Of a stretch of DNA of 64,000 nucleotides, positions 1-6,733 are shown piece by piece (within the stretch, counting starts at the first letter, position 1; each line of letters begins with the position of its first letter). The position numbers and the translations under genes are program-made. This DNA comes from Paenibacillus sp. FSL R10-2734 (GTDB taxonomy: Bacteria > Bacillota > Bacilli > Paenibacillales > Paenibacillaceae), in assembly GCF_037963865.1 (NCBI RefSeq), contig NZ_CP150170.1, forward strand, positions 4,960,001 through 5,024,000, in the 5' to 3' direction. The notes beneath the pieces are model-generated. The model made no database searches and had not been told where the DNA came from. It was given only the letters and a program-made list of their open reading frames with translations.

Positions 1-637
1 TGGCAAGCTTCTCTTCCAACGTCCGAAAAAACTTAGGATTTCGGAATACTTCGCCGTTTGAGAGGATCGCAAAGTTTTTTAGACCCATATCGATCCCGAC
101 GGATGAATCCGTCTTTGGCAAAGGCTGCACATCTACCTCCGCAAGTATAGACACGAAATACTTACCCACTGGATTCCGCCTAAGGGTAGCACTCAGAATC
201 CGTCCTTTTATTTTTCTAGACTTTGCGAATGGAACACATCCAAGCTTAGGAAGCTTGATCTTGTGACCGACAATAGCGATGTTGTTGTTTGTGAAGTGGG
301 TTTGATACGACTGAAGAGGATTCTTTTTGCTCTTGAATTTAGGGGCATCGTTTTGCTTCTGGTAGAATCGACTGTAAGCATCAGTAAGATGCCGCAGTGC
401 GTTTTGAAGTGCAAATTTATCAGGCTCTTGTAGCCATTCCTTCGTTCGTTTGAGTAATGTAAGTTCAGCAGAGCATTTCCCATACGACAACCCTTTTCCT
501 GTATCTTTATAGGCTTCATTCCATCTGTTCAGAAAGTGATTGAACACAAACCGACTACAGCCAATCGTTTTATGGATCAGCAGCTGTTGTTCTGCGTTTG
601 GATATATGCGGAACTTGTACGCTTTATGCGTCAGCAT
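1..637 (-). CDS. tnpB: TnpB, RNA-guided endonuclease of IS200/IS605 element (C-terminus off the window)
   Basis: The frame is open from an ATG at 637 to the window edge (212 codons). The N-terminal part reads LTHKAYKFRIYPNAEQQ, the typical TnpB start, and continues through the wedge/REC-like region. The RuvC-I motif GIDMGLKNFA lies near residues 181-190, with the catalytic aspartate at about residue 183. The later RuvC-II Glu, zinc ribbon and RuvC-III Asp are off the edge, so activity cannot be judged. In the family TnpB uses a guide RNA from the element's right end to cut DNA beside a TAM and helps retain the element. The gene starts 4 nt after tnpA stops, so the two are probably co-transcribed. 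Confidence 0.9.
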   Translation of the reverse strand, partial: MLTHKAYKFRIYPNAEQQLLIHKTIGCSRFVFNHFLNRWNEAYKDTGKGLSYGKCSAELTLLKRTKEWLQEPDKFALQNALRHLTDAYSRFYQKQNDAPKFKSKKNPLQSYQTHFTNNNIAIVGHKIKLPKLGCVPFAKSRKIKGRILSATLRRNPVGKYFVSILAEVDVQPLPKTDSSVGIDMGLKNFAILSNGEVFRNPKFFRTLEEKLA

Positions 638-641
638 GGCT

Positions 642-1043
642 TCACTTCACTTTCTGATTTTGGATGTACTCTCGTATTTGCGATTCCGTATTTTCGCTAA
701 CGGTAGCAATGAAGTATGAGGGGTTCCACAGATTGCCTCCCCCTAGTTTCTTTTTAAGATCAGGAAATTCTTTGAATAGCAGTCTGGCAGATACACCTTT
801 AAGTGCTTTGATCATACTCGGTATAGAGTGTTGTGGAGAGCAGTCAATCAGCAGATGTACGTGGTCTTCATCACTTTCCATCTCGCTGATGATGAAGTTA
901 TTATCTAATGCAATTTGACTCCATATTTCTTTGAGTCTTACATCCAATTTGCCTTGAAGAACCTTGTGACGATACTTTACACACCATACAATATGATACT
1001 GGATAGAGTAAACATATCCTCGACCACGCTTTACTTCTGACAC
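642..1043 (-). CDS. tnpA: TnpA, IS200/IS605 Y1 (HUH) transposase
   Basis: 133 aa, the usual family length. The HUH metal-binding motif is HVH at residues 61-63 and the catalytic tyrosine is Tyr126 in REYIQNQ, so all recognisable active-site residues are present. The enzyme catalyses single-strand peel-and-paste transposition by recognising end hairpins. The start chosen is GTG at 1043, preceded by AGAGGTG at a good distance. An upstream in-frame ATG would add 19 residues unlike the family. No frameshift or stop is seen, so the transposase looks functional. Confidence 0.93.
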   Translation of the reverse strand: MSEVKRGRGYVYSIQYHIVWCVKYRHKVLQGKLDVRLKEIWSQIALDNNFIISEMESDEDHVHLLIDCSPQHSIPSMIKALKGVSARLLFKEFPDLKKKLGGGNLWNPSYFIATVSENTESQIREYIQNQKVK

Positions 1044-1179
1044 GTTTTCACCTCTAGATATATAATAACATATGTAGTTGTAATTAGGCGATAAAATCAT
1101 GTCATATTGATAATTTTATCACTTAAATATTTTAACATGTGTCGTACAATTAACGTGTCTATAACACGCCTTGTCCGAA

Positions 1180-1225
1180 GTTTTCTAACTCACGACTAAA
1201 GTCACGGGTTTGCGAAAACTACTCT
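1180..1225 (-). repeat. Left-end hairpin of the IS200/IS605 element
   Basis: An outer inverted repeat GTTTTC/GAAAAC encloses CTCACGAC-TAAA-GTCACGGG, an imperfect inner stem-loop like those bound by TnpA at IS605-type ends. It lies upstream of tnpA and 6 nt inside the proposed cleavage point next to TTGAT. The hairpin is seen in the sequence; its role is inferred from position and family. Confidence 0.55.
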
Positions 1226-1403
1226 ATCAACGTTCAGATGGGTTATCGTCTGTGATCCTTGGGGGTATAAGCTGCTGTAACAGTTGGCATACTTTTGATT
1301 AGTGACTACATCATAGTGCTTTCCGTCTATCGAGATAAAAGTAGCACAAATGTTCGCATTAAGGTATAATCGTAGTTACTTACAATCAAAGGAGTCTTGC
1401 CCT

Positions 1404-1847
1404 ATGAGTCAAAGAGTTCCCTACTATGAAATTGCACCCGATGCTATGAAAATTATGATGGATATGGAGGCATACACCAAAAAGTCTACAATCAATCGCA
1501 CTACAAGAGAGCTTATCAAAATTAGAGTCTCTCAAATTAACGGGTGCGCCTACTGTATAGATATGCATACTACTGATGCTCGCAAGATGGGTGAAACTGA
1601 GCAACGGATTTATTGTTTAAATGCTTGGAATGAATGTACCTTTTATACACCAGAAGAGAAGGTTGCTCTCGAATTATCTGAGCATATTACTCTAATCCCT
1701 ACCAAAAGAGTTCCTGAAGACCTATATAAGCGAGTACGTGAACATTATGACGAGAAACAATATGTTGATCTTGTCCTAATCATCAATCAAATCAATAGTT
1801 GGAATAGAATTTCAATTTCAATGGGCAATACAGCAGCTGAAAAATAA
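1404..1847 (+). CDS. AhpD-like carboxymuconolactone decarboxylase family protein
   Basis: 147 aa from ATG 1404, with AAAGGAG at 1388-1394 as ribosome binding site; an upstream in-frame ATG at 1350 has none. The AhpD-type motif C-A-Y-C-x3-H is at Cys48, Cys51 and His55, the redox cysteines and proton-relay histidine of alkylhydroperoxidase-like proteins. The CMD helical fold is consistent with the length and the ELIKIRVSQINGCAYCIDMH block. Likely a cytoplasmic peroxidase or thiol-disulfide protein; the substrate is unknown. It lies just beyond the inserted IS, is monocistronic and is followed by a terminator. A TATAAT (1365-1370) is the likely -10. Confidence 0.85.
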   Translation: MSQRVPYYEIAPDAMKIMMDMEAYTKKSTINRTTRELIKIRVSQINGCAYCIDMHTTDARKMGETEQRIYCLNAWNECTFYTPEEKVALELSEHITLIPTKRVPEDLYKRVREHYDEKQYVDLVLIINQINSWNRISISMGNTAAEK

Positions 1848-1858
1848 TGGCTCACAAT

Positions 1859-1881
1859 GAACACCTTAGGGTGTTCTTTTT
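1859..1881 (+). terminator. Intrinsic terminator of the AhpD-like gene
   Basis: A 7-bp stem GAACACC/GGTGTTC with a 4-nt loop is followed by TTTTT, 12 nt after the stop codon. Confidence 0.85.
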
Positions 1882-2008
1882 CATTTTGCGGTTTTCTCTC
1901 CTCTCTGATATATCCATATGAATCAATATATACTCCGCTTCTGTTTAGCACATTGATATCTATTGTGCATTTTATATAGAGAAGCTTAATAGAAAGGAGT
2001 AGATCAGA

Positions 2009-2257
2009 ATGGCAACTCGTCAGCCTGATTTAGTATTGATCACTTGGAGCAGAAATCCTTTGGTTCGTGGATCTACACGTAGAATTATTTCTGTCCGCAT
2101 CATAGGAAATGCTGAGCCTTGTCGACCTAGTTTAAGACCAAATGGATTACTTAATACCGCCTTAGCTTGTTTATTAGACAACGACGTTGGTTTTAAAGTA
2201 GTGTTTCGTAAAAAAACTTCAAGTATTAGCGGATATTTGTTGTTACAACGCCATTGA
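2009..2257 (+). CDS. Small protein of unknown function
   Basis: 82 aa, basic (many Arg), with no signal peptide or membrane segment. The start is supported by GAAAGGAG ending 10 nt before the ATG, and a terminator follows the stop, so this is a real transcription unit. I do not recognise the family. It has two Cys residues (PCRPS and ACLL), not in a zinc-finger pattern. Confidence 0.6.
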   Translation: MATRQPDLVLITWSRNPLVRGSTRRIISVRIIGNAEPCRPSLRPNGLLNTALACLLDNDVGFKVVFRKKTSSISGYLLLQRH

Positions 2258-2265
2258 TATTTATC

Positions 2266-2297
2266 AGAGGGCAGTGCAATTGCTGTCCTCTTTTTTA
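2266..2297 (+). terminator. Intrinsic terminator after the 82-aa gene
   Basis: The stem AGAGGGCAG/CTGTCCTCT (one G-T pair) is followed by TTTTTT. Confidence 0.85.
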
Positions 2298-2321
2298 CTG
2301 TTAGGATGCTCAGCGCACATT

Positions 2322-2353
2322 AAAAAGCCCCATTGGAATTATTCCAACAGGGC
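2322..2353 (-). terminator. Intrinsic terminator of the DUF898-like gene
   Basis: Read on the minus strand: GCCCTGTTGGAAT, short loop, ATTCCAATGGGGC, then TTTTT. It lies 12 nt beyond the stop of the gene at 2365-2712. Confidence 0.85.
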
Positions 2354-2364
2354 GATTGTACAAA

Positions 2365-2712
2365 TCAATAATGCGTATGTTTAACTCTCCATTGCTCTAA
2401 CTTTATAAACAACCAGAATGAATAAATACCGATAGTTATAATAGTTAATAGCCACCACTTAATCCAATTCCCAAAGAGCTGTATTGCAGTGCCGTCAAAA
2501 GTAAGTCTTCTTCCGTCTATATCAGTGTGAGTTACCTTCCAACGATACAACATAACATGTGCCCAGGGATAACAGATACCCAAAGTACATATTGTGACAA
2601 TCGCCCCGAGTATACTCCAACCTATGTACTGAGCGAGCCCACCGTCAAAATAGGACTCTCTACTCCCTTGCTGTAATGAACCAGGTACATTTACACCTGT
2701 TACTGTGCTCAT
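2365..2712 (-). CDS. DUF898-like (YjgN-type) membrane protein
   Basis: 115 aa. Two hydrophobic segments (about residues 28-50 and 86-105) flank a conserved block with YPWAHVMLYRWK, HTDIDGRR and FDGTAIQLFGNWIKWW, the signature of DUF898 membrane proteins. The C-terminus (KLEQWRVKHTH) also fits. The family has no established function. The start has AAGGGGTGG upstream and a terminator follows. Monocistronic on the minus strand. Confidence 0.75.
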   Translation of the reverse strand: MSTVTGVNVPGSLQQGSRESYFDGGLAQYIGWSILGAIVTICTLGICYPWAHVMLYRWKVTHTDIDGRRLTFDGTAIQLFGNWIKWWLLTIITIGIYSFWLFIKLEQWRVKHTHY

Positions 2713-2802
2713 TTACACCACCCCTTTACAAAATTATACAATATGATTAATTCTTCATCACAAACCATTTTTCATCTTTCACTGCCTAGTTCTCATGCCT
2801 AA

Positions 2803-3126
2803 TCAATTCATCACACTTTGACCGTTTCGAACAAGCAAATGATTGATCATTTCTTGTGCAACAAAAACATATGGATACAGAAACAGCCTACTGATACTGA
2901 CAAATATAGAAATAGGGTTACTAACTCCAAAATCATTTTGGTACCAAAGTGCCGCTGGATTTGAGGGTTCAGGCTCAATAAGTTCATACTTTTCCATCAG
3001 CTTTTCCTTGGCTTCGCTATCCATTACAGCTCCGATACCTTTATCCGCAAGAACTGATCCTGATGGAAAATACGCCATGATTAGGACAAAAGAAATCATG
3101 AGTATTACCAGTTTCTTTTTACGCAT
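2803..3126 (-). CDS. Small secreted or membrane-anchored protein, unknown function
   Basis: 107 aa. It starts MRKKKLVILMISFVLIMAYF, a classical signal sequence or N-terminal anchor, with a plausible cleavage region near SVLA-DKG (residue about 28). A second, weaker hydrophobic stretch occurs near residues 72-92. AGGAG lies 7-8 nt before the ATG. No family is recognised. It is 97 nt downstream of another small membrane-protein gene on the same strand, and the two may be co-transcribed. Confidence 0.6.
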   Translation of the reverse strand: MRKKKLVILMISFVLIMAYFPSGSVLADKGIGAVMDSEAKEKLMEKYELIEPEPSNPAALWYQNDFGVSNPISIFVSISRLFLYPYVFVAQEMINHLLVRNGQSVMN

Positions 3127-3222
3127 AACACAGCTCCTAATTCTTTCTATGGTCTCCTCTAATCTTGCACCCGCTCAAATTATTTCTTGGGTAATCGCAG
3201 GAAAACTATGTATTCGACAATC

Positions 3223-3435
3223 TTAAATTTCGTCTGACCTACCTTCAACCGACTCATAACGAGTACGTATCTCACGATTTTTAGCGTAGATGTATAAATC
3301 TAGGGCCACTATTCCTCTACGTGCCAGTTTTACAAGCAGGATAAAAAAGTAGAGCCCCAAGCCAATAGATATTAGCCAAGCTAAAAAGAACAAGACACCT
3401 GCTCCCCCTCCGAAAAAAAGCCCTGTATGTCCCAT
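3223..3435 (-). CDS. Small membrane protein, unknown function
   Basis: 70 aa from ATG 3435 (AAAGGAG 12 nt upstream; a TTG 24 nt earlier lacks a site). A Gly-rich start (GLFFGGGAGVLF) leads into one long hydrophobic segment at about residues 9-40, followed by a basic, charged cytoplasmic tail. No family is recognised. Its nearest partner is the secreted protein gene downstream at 2803-3126. Confidence 0.6.
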   Translation of the reverse strand: MGHTGLFFGGGAGVLFFLAWLISIGLGLYFFILLVKLARRGIVALDLYIYAKNREIRTRYESVEGRSDEI

Positions 3436-3578
3436 ACGATTTATCATCTCCTTTAGCAATTTTCACTTTTTATCATTCTATATTGCCTGAACTTAAATAA
3501 ATATATGGAAACTCACACATGAGCTGGGGCACCCTCCTTAAAGACTCGCGTATACATTACATAAAGGAGTGATAAATC

Positions 3579-3770
3579 ATGGGCTTTTTTATGTTCCTCT
3601 TTGTTCTGTTAGCGCTACTTAACATCTTTTTCCCTCGACTCGGATGGTACATGCGATACGGTTGGATGGTCAAAGGTGAAGCTGAGCCAAGTGATGCCTA
3701 TTTATTAATGACCAGGCTCAGCAGCATATTGGTACTTGTTGTCTTTTTGTTCTTATGGTTCAACTTTTAA
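3579..3770 (+). CDS. DUF6199-like small membrane protein
   Basis: 63 aa with two transmembrane helices (about 2-18 and 44-62) separated by a loop containing WYMRYGWMVKGEAEPSD. The pattern of GW-x-x-KGEAEPSD between two helices resembles the DUF6199 family of Firmicutes, whose function is unknown. AAAGGAG precedes the ATG at good spacing. Its stop is only 1 nt from the convergent AraC gene's stop. Confidence 0.65.
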   Translation: MGFFMFLFVLLALLNIFFPRLGWYMRYGWMVKGEAEPSDAYLLMTRLSSILVLVVFLFLWFNF

Positions 3771-3771
3771 T

Positions 3772-5367
3772 TTAACCCAACGCTCTTAACACATCCTCAA
3801 TCTTACGCTGGTGCGACAATACGCCGTAATTCATCCAGGCCATAAAATCCACCTCATATACGCAGCCGTTACGCACAGCAGGCAAGCTGCGCCAGAGTTG
3901 TGTATCCAGCAGTTCTCGTCCTCCTCCTTCAAGCCGATCAAAGGTAATGAACAAATGATCCGCAGTCAGATTTGCAAGCTCTTCTTTTGTCAGGTTTATC
4001 CGATTCTTTCCACGGGTCAACTTCCGAACCAAGCTATGGGGCTGCAAGCCCAAATCATGATGGAGCACGCTTCCTGTATATCCCAAATCCTCACATCCAT
4101 AGAGAGTGATTCCGTACGAAGATATTCTTATGCAAGCTATAGTCTGATTATGGACGGAACGGGTGAGCACTCGCTTGGCTTGCTGTGCCTGATCCTCATA
4201 ATTGCCGATCACTTCCTGGACGCGTTCCGTTCTGCCAAAGACGGCTGCTGCGGAATACAACGTGGCACGCCAATCCTCTTGATGAACAGGCAGCTTGAAC
4301 AACGGAGCGATCCGACTGCACTCCTCCAGATGCCAACGCTGAAAGCCATTATCCAGCAAGATCAATTCAGGCGTGTACCGGGAGAGCTCCTGCCAATTAC
4401 GAGTCGAAATATCTACCGCAGGCACATTGTGGAGAGCCAGGTACTCTTGTTTTCCCCACTCGGCGTGAGAATATTGCGCCACAGGAGTAATATCCAGAGC
4501 CAATAGATAATCTTCCAAAAAAGGAGCGAACACCCTCAATCCATCCTGATGGAAGCTTCTGTATTGGCCGGGAGTAACACCAACTGATCTTTTAAAACGC
4601 CGATTAAAATAATACTCATTGCTATATCCGACGGATAACGCGATATCATGCATGCGGTCATTCGTGAGCAGCAACTGCTGCTGCGCCCTTTCAATACGAA
4701 GCCCGTTTAAATGCTCCAAGGGAATTCTCCCTGTCACTTCTTTAAAAGTTTGTGTGTAGCGTGCACGTGTTATGCCCGCAACTTCAGCCAATTGATCGAC
4801 GGTTACTGTTTGGTTATAATGCTCCTCCATATAGTGAATGGAACGCTGTATTGCCTCATGATCACCCGTGATTCGAATAACAGAGGAATTTGCACGCATG
4901 ATTAACAGTAGCAGCTCCTGAAAGCGCGTATGGCCTGCGAACCATTCGATCTCATCTGTGCTTCTACGGCTATGATAGATAGATTCTAACAGTAATTTAC
5001 ATTGTGAAAAGGGTCTACAGCCTAGCAAACCAGATCGAAGGATGTCCTCTTTAGTCCTTCTTTCTATTTCACTCTGCCTGTTTTCCCCGATTTCAATGAT
5101 TTCAAAAGTGAGCCGATAATAGCTAAGTCCCCGCTCCTCGGCATTGATTTTGCTTAATAGCCCTGGTTCGAACAAGAACCCAGCACCTTTTTCCAGTGGA
5201 AACTGCCTCATCTCAGCATCAACAACCCCCTGTCCTTCCGATACAATGATGAGAGTGTGATCCTGAAACACCTCACTCTGTCCGTTGCCTGACTGGGACT
5301 TAGTTTCTATATTAATCAAGCTATAGAATAGCTTCCTTCTATTGTTGTCTTGCAAATCTTTTGCCAT
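3772..5367 (-). CDS. AraC-family regulator with C-terminal siderophore-binding-protein domain (Btr-like)
   Basis: 531 aa. Domains: N-terminal cupin-like region (about 1-160), two AraC helix-turn-helix motifs (about 175-272, including IALSVGYSNEYYFNRRFKR) and a C-terminal periplasmic-binding-protein fold (about 276-531). This is the layout of B. subtilis Btr, which binds iron-bacillibactin in the cytoplasm and activates feuABC. Its C-terminal domain (TPVAQ..H..WGKQEYL) clearly resembles the lipoprotein encoded next door (TPVVQ..H..WGKQDYL), so both probably see the same ligand. A Fur-box-like site lies 14 nt upstream of the ATG, implying iron repression. The ligand is inferred. Confidence 0.88.
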   Translation of the reverse strand: MAKDLQDNNRRKLFYSLINIETKSQSGNGQSEVFQDHTLIIVSEGQGVVDAEMRQFPLEKGAGFLFEPGLLSKINAEERGLSYYRLTFEIIEIGENRQSEIERRTKEDILRSGLLGCRPFSQCKLLLESIYHSRRSTDEIEWFAGHTRFQELLLLIMRANSSVIRITGDHEAIQRSIHYMEEHYNQTVTVDQLAEVAGITRARYTQTFKEVTGRIPLEHLNGLRIERAQQQLLLTNDRMHDIALSVGYSNEYYFNRRFKRSVGVTPGQYRSFHQDGLRVFAPFLEDYLLALDITPVAQYSHAEWGKQEYLALHNVPAVDISTRNWQELSRYTPELILLDNGFQRWHLEECSRIAPLFKLPVHQEDWRATLYSAAAVFGRTERVQEVIGNYEDQAQQAKRVLTRSVHNQTIACIRISSYGITLYGCEDLGYTGSVLHHDLGLQPHSLVRKLTRGKNRINLTKEELANLTADHLFITFDRLEGGGRELLDTQLWRSLPAVRNGCVYEVDFMAWMNYGVLSHQRKIEDVLRALG

Positions 5368-5380
5368 TTTCCCACCCCCA

Positions 5381-5400
5381 ATTGAGAATCATTTTCATTC
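5381..5400 (-). promoter_or_regulatory. Fur-box-like site upstream of the Btr-like regulator
   Basis: TTGAGAATCATTTTCATT closely matches the Fur consensus (GATAATGATAATCATTATC) and lies just upstream of the ribosome binding site. It predicts derepression of the regulator under iron starvation. Confidence 0.7.
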
Positions 5401-5414
5401 ACTTCAGTTTAAAA

Positions 5415-5455
5415 CAAAAAAGAAGGTCTATCAAGGGTGCTGATAGACCTTCTTT
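5415..5455 (-). terminator. Intrinsic terminator of the siderophore-binding lipoprotein gene
   Basis: On the minus strand AAAGAAGGTCTATCA pairs perfectly with TGATAGACCTTCTTT, followed by TTTTGTTTT. It separates the lipoprotein gene from the regulator gene. Confidence 0.88.
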
Positions 5456-5481
5456 GTGCTATTCCTTAAGACGACTGCCAG

Positions 5482-6504
5482 TTATTTCACCATAGCTTCC
5501 AGCAGGTCATCAAGCTTCATCGAATTGGCTGTTATGGCACCAGACTGCCAGTGGGAACGTTCCATTCTATAAATATTCCCGTTCTTCACCGCAGGTAGGT
5601 TCTTCCACAAAGGGCCATCAAGGATTTGGATCGCTTCCTGATTCCCATCAGTATCCCAGCCCCCATTGTCAGGGAACACGATGATATGATCCGCTTCGAG
5701 CTGAGGAATAAGCTCTTCGGAAATAATAGATTGATATTCAGTCATTTCTGCAGCCATAGGCACAGGTGTCAGGCCGAATTGAGAATAAATCACACCGGTA
5801 AAACGGTTTTTAACACCGAATAGAGCAAAGGTTTTATCCGCTACGTTAAGCCGGATTACTGCTACTTTATCCTGACCCAGAGCCTGCTGTAGCTTGGCTT
5901 TTCCATCTGCCACCTTCTGATCATACTCGGCGAGCACAGCCTCAGCCTTCTCTGGAATACCGAGCGCATCGGCAATAGCTGTAAGCACTTGTCTTGAGTC
6001 CTGCAGCACTGCTTCAGGGAGACGATAGGTTGGTGCTACCTTGGAATATTGTTCATACCTCGCCGCATCCGCGCCTCCGTCCGCAATGATCAAGTCGGGG
6101 TCTTTTTCTAGCAATACCTCCATGCTTCCGGTGATATCAAACTCTGGCACATCCAGATTTAAATAATCCTGTTTGCCCCAGCTTGGATGATACCACTGAA
6201 CCACTGGAGTAACGCCCAATGCTTTCAGATAATCTTCAACATAGATCCCGGCCACCCGTTTAGGATGAACTGGAATATCCACATCCCCAAATTCCCCAGC
6301 AATCGTCCGAGTTGCACCCTCTTCTGAGGCATTCCCACTTCCTTCGGTTGGCATGCTGCTACTCGTTGAGGCAGGTTCCTCTACGTTCTCTGTCTTAGCA
6401 ACGTTATCTTTCGCAGTATTGTTATTCGTTCCGCATGCCGCAAGCGCGGTCATTGCCATAATAAGTAATGCTGCCCACAAAAACTTCCGACCCCATCTTA
6501 CCAT
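5482..6504 (-). CDS. Iron-siderophore ABC transporter substrate-binding lipoprotein
   Basis: 340 aa. It has a lipoprotein signal with lipobox LAAC (Cys24), a Ser/Thr/Asn-rich linker to about residue 60, then a TroA/FepB-type binding domain (IPVHPKRVAG, LEKDPDLIIADGG, NLPAVKNGNIYRM). The family captures ferric siderophores at the membrane and hands them to a permease/ATPase. None of those partner genes is adjacent, so this is an orphan binding protein. The Btr-like regulator gene lies downstream on the same strand and a Fur box lies upstream. The exact siderophore cannot be told from sequence. Confidence 0.9.
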   Translation of the reverse strand: MVRWGRKFLWAALLIMAMTALAACGTNNNTAKDNVAKTENVEEPASTSSSMPTEGSGNASEEGATRTIAGEFGDVDIPVHPKRVAGIYVEDYLKALGVTPVVQWYHPSWGKQDYLNLDVPEFDITGSMEVLLEKDPDLIIADGGADAARYEQYSKVAPTYRLPEAVLQDSRQVLTAIADALGIPEKAEAVLAEYDQKVADGKAKLQQALGQDKVAVIRLNVADKTFALFGVKNRFTGVIYSQFGLTPVPMAAEMTEYQSIISEELIPQLEADHIIVFPDNGGWDTDGNQEAIQILDGPLWKNLPAVKNGNIYRMERSHWQSGAITANSMKLDDLLEAMVK

Positions 6505-6530
6505 TATCCCTTCACTCCAGTGCTCTATTG

Positions 6531-6550
6531 TAATTGATTATCATTCTCAA
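6531..6550 (-). promoter_or_regulatory. Fur-box-like site upstream of the siderophore-binding lipoprotein
   Basis: ATTGATTATCATTCTCAA is a good Fur-box match with the GATTATCATTCTC core, 26 nt before the start codon. It resembles the site before the neighbouring regulator. Confidence 0.78.
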
Positions 6551-6667
6551 TAATCTTTATCACAATAGTAGCATGACTTTTATAGCTTTCAATGCACTTT
6601 CTCCACAAAAATCTTATACAAACTATGAACTAGTTTCTAATTTCCACCTCAAATTTCTTTTTTACGA

Positions 6668-6696
6668 TTGATTTATACAATGCTTTCGCTTACAAT
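6668..6696 (+). promoter_or_regulatory. lacI-type gene promoter overlapped by a cre site
   Basis: TTGATT (6668-6673) and TACAAT (6691-6696) with a 17-nt spacer form a sigma-A promoter. Positions 6681-6695, read on the minus strand, are TTGTAAGCGAAAGCA, an exact match to the degenerate CcpA cre consensus WTGNAANCGNWNNCW, covering the spacer and -10. This predicts catabolite repression. Confidence 0.7.
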
Positions 6697-6700
6697 GAAC

Positions 6701-6720
6701 TCATAAACGCGCGTTTATGA
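6701..6720 (+). promoter_or_regulatory. Perfect 20-bp palindromic operator before the LacI-family gene
   Basis: The half-sites TCATAAACGC and GCGTTTATGA form a perfect palindrome with a central CG, the typical geometry for a LacI/GalR dimer. It begins 4 nt after the -10, so bound repressor would block initiation. A close relative lies before the cellobiose phosphorylase gene, so autoregulation is likely. Confidence 0.8.
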
Positions 6721-6733
6721 AATGAGGGGAAAC

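Larger units (their letters stand above)
1..1225 (-). mobile_element. IS200/IS605-family insertion sequence, left part (tnpA + tnpB), truncated by window edge
   Basis: A Y1 transposase gene (tnpA) is followed 4 nt later, on the same strand, by tnpB. This is the IS608/ISDra2-type arrangement. The left end lies to the right in these coordinates: upstream of tnpA is an imperfect hairpin with a 6-bp outer stem (GTTTTC at 1180-1185, GAAAAC at 1214-1219). Five bases further out the minus strand reads TTGAT (1230-1226), the target pentanucleotide known for ISDra2. That would put the element boundary at about 1225. The right end and any guide-RNA segment after tnpB are outside the window. Boundary is inference; family identity is secure. 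Confidence 0.85.

Noticed and set aside
208..519. 103-codon minus-strand frame inside the tnpB region
   Set aside because: It is out of frame with TnpB, whose RuvC-I motif and N-terminus are read in another frame across the same bases.
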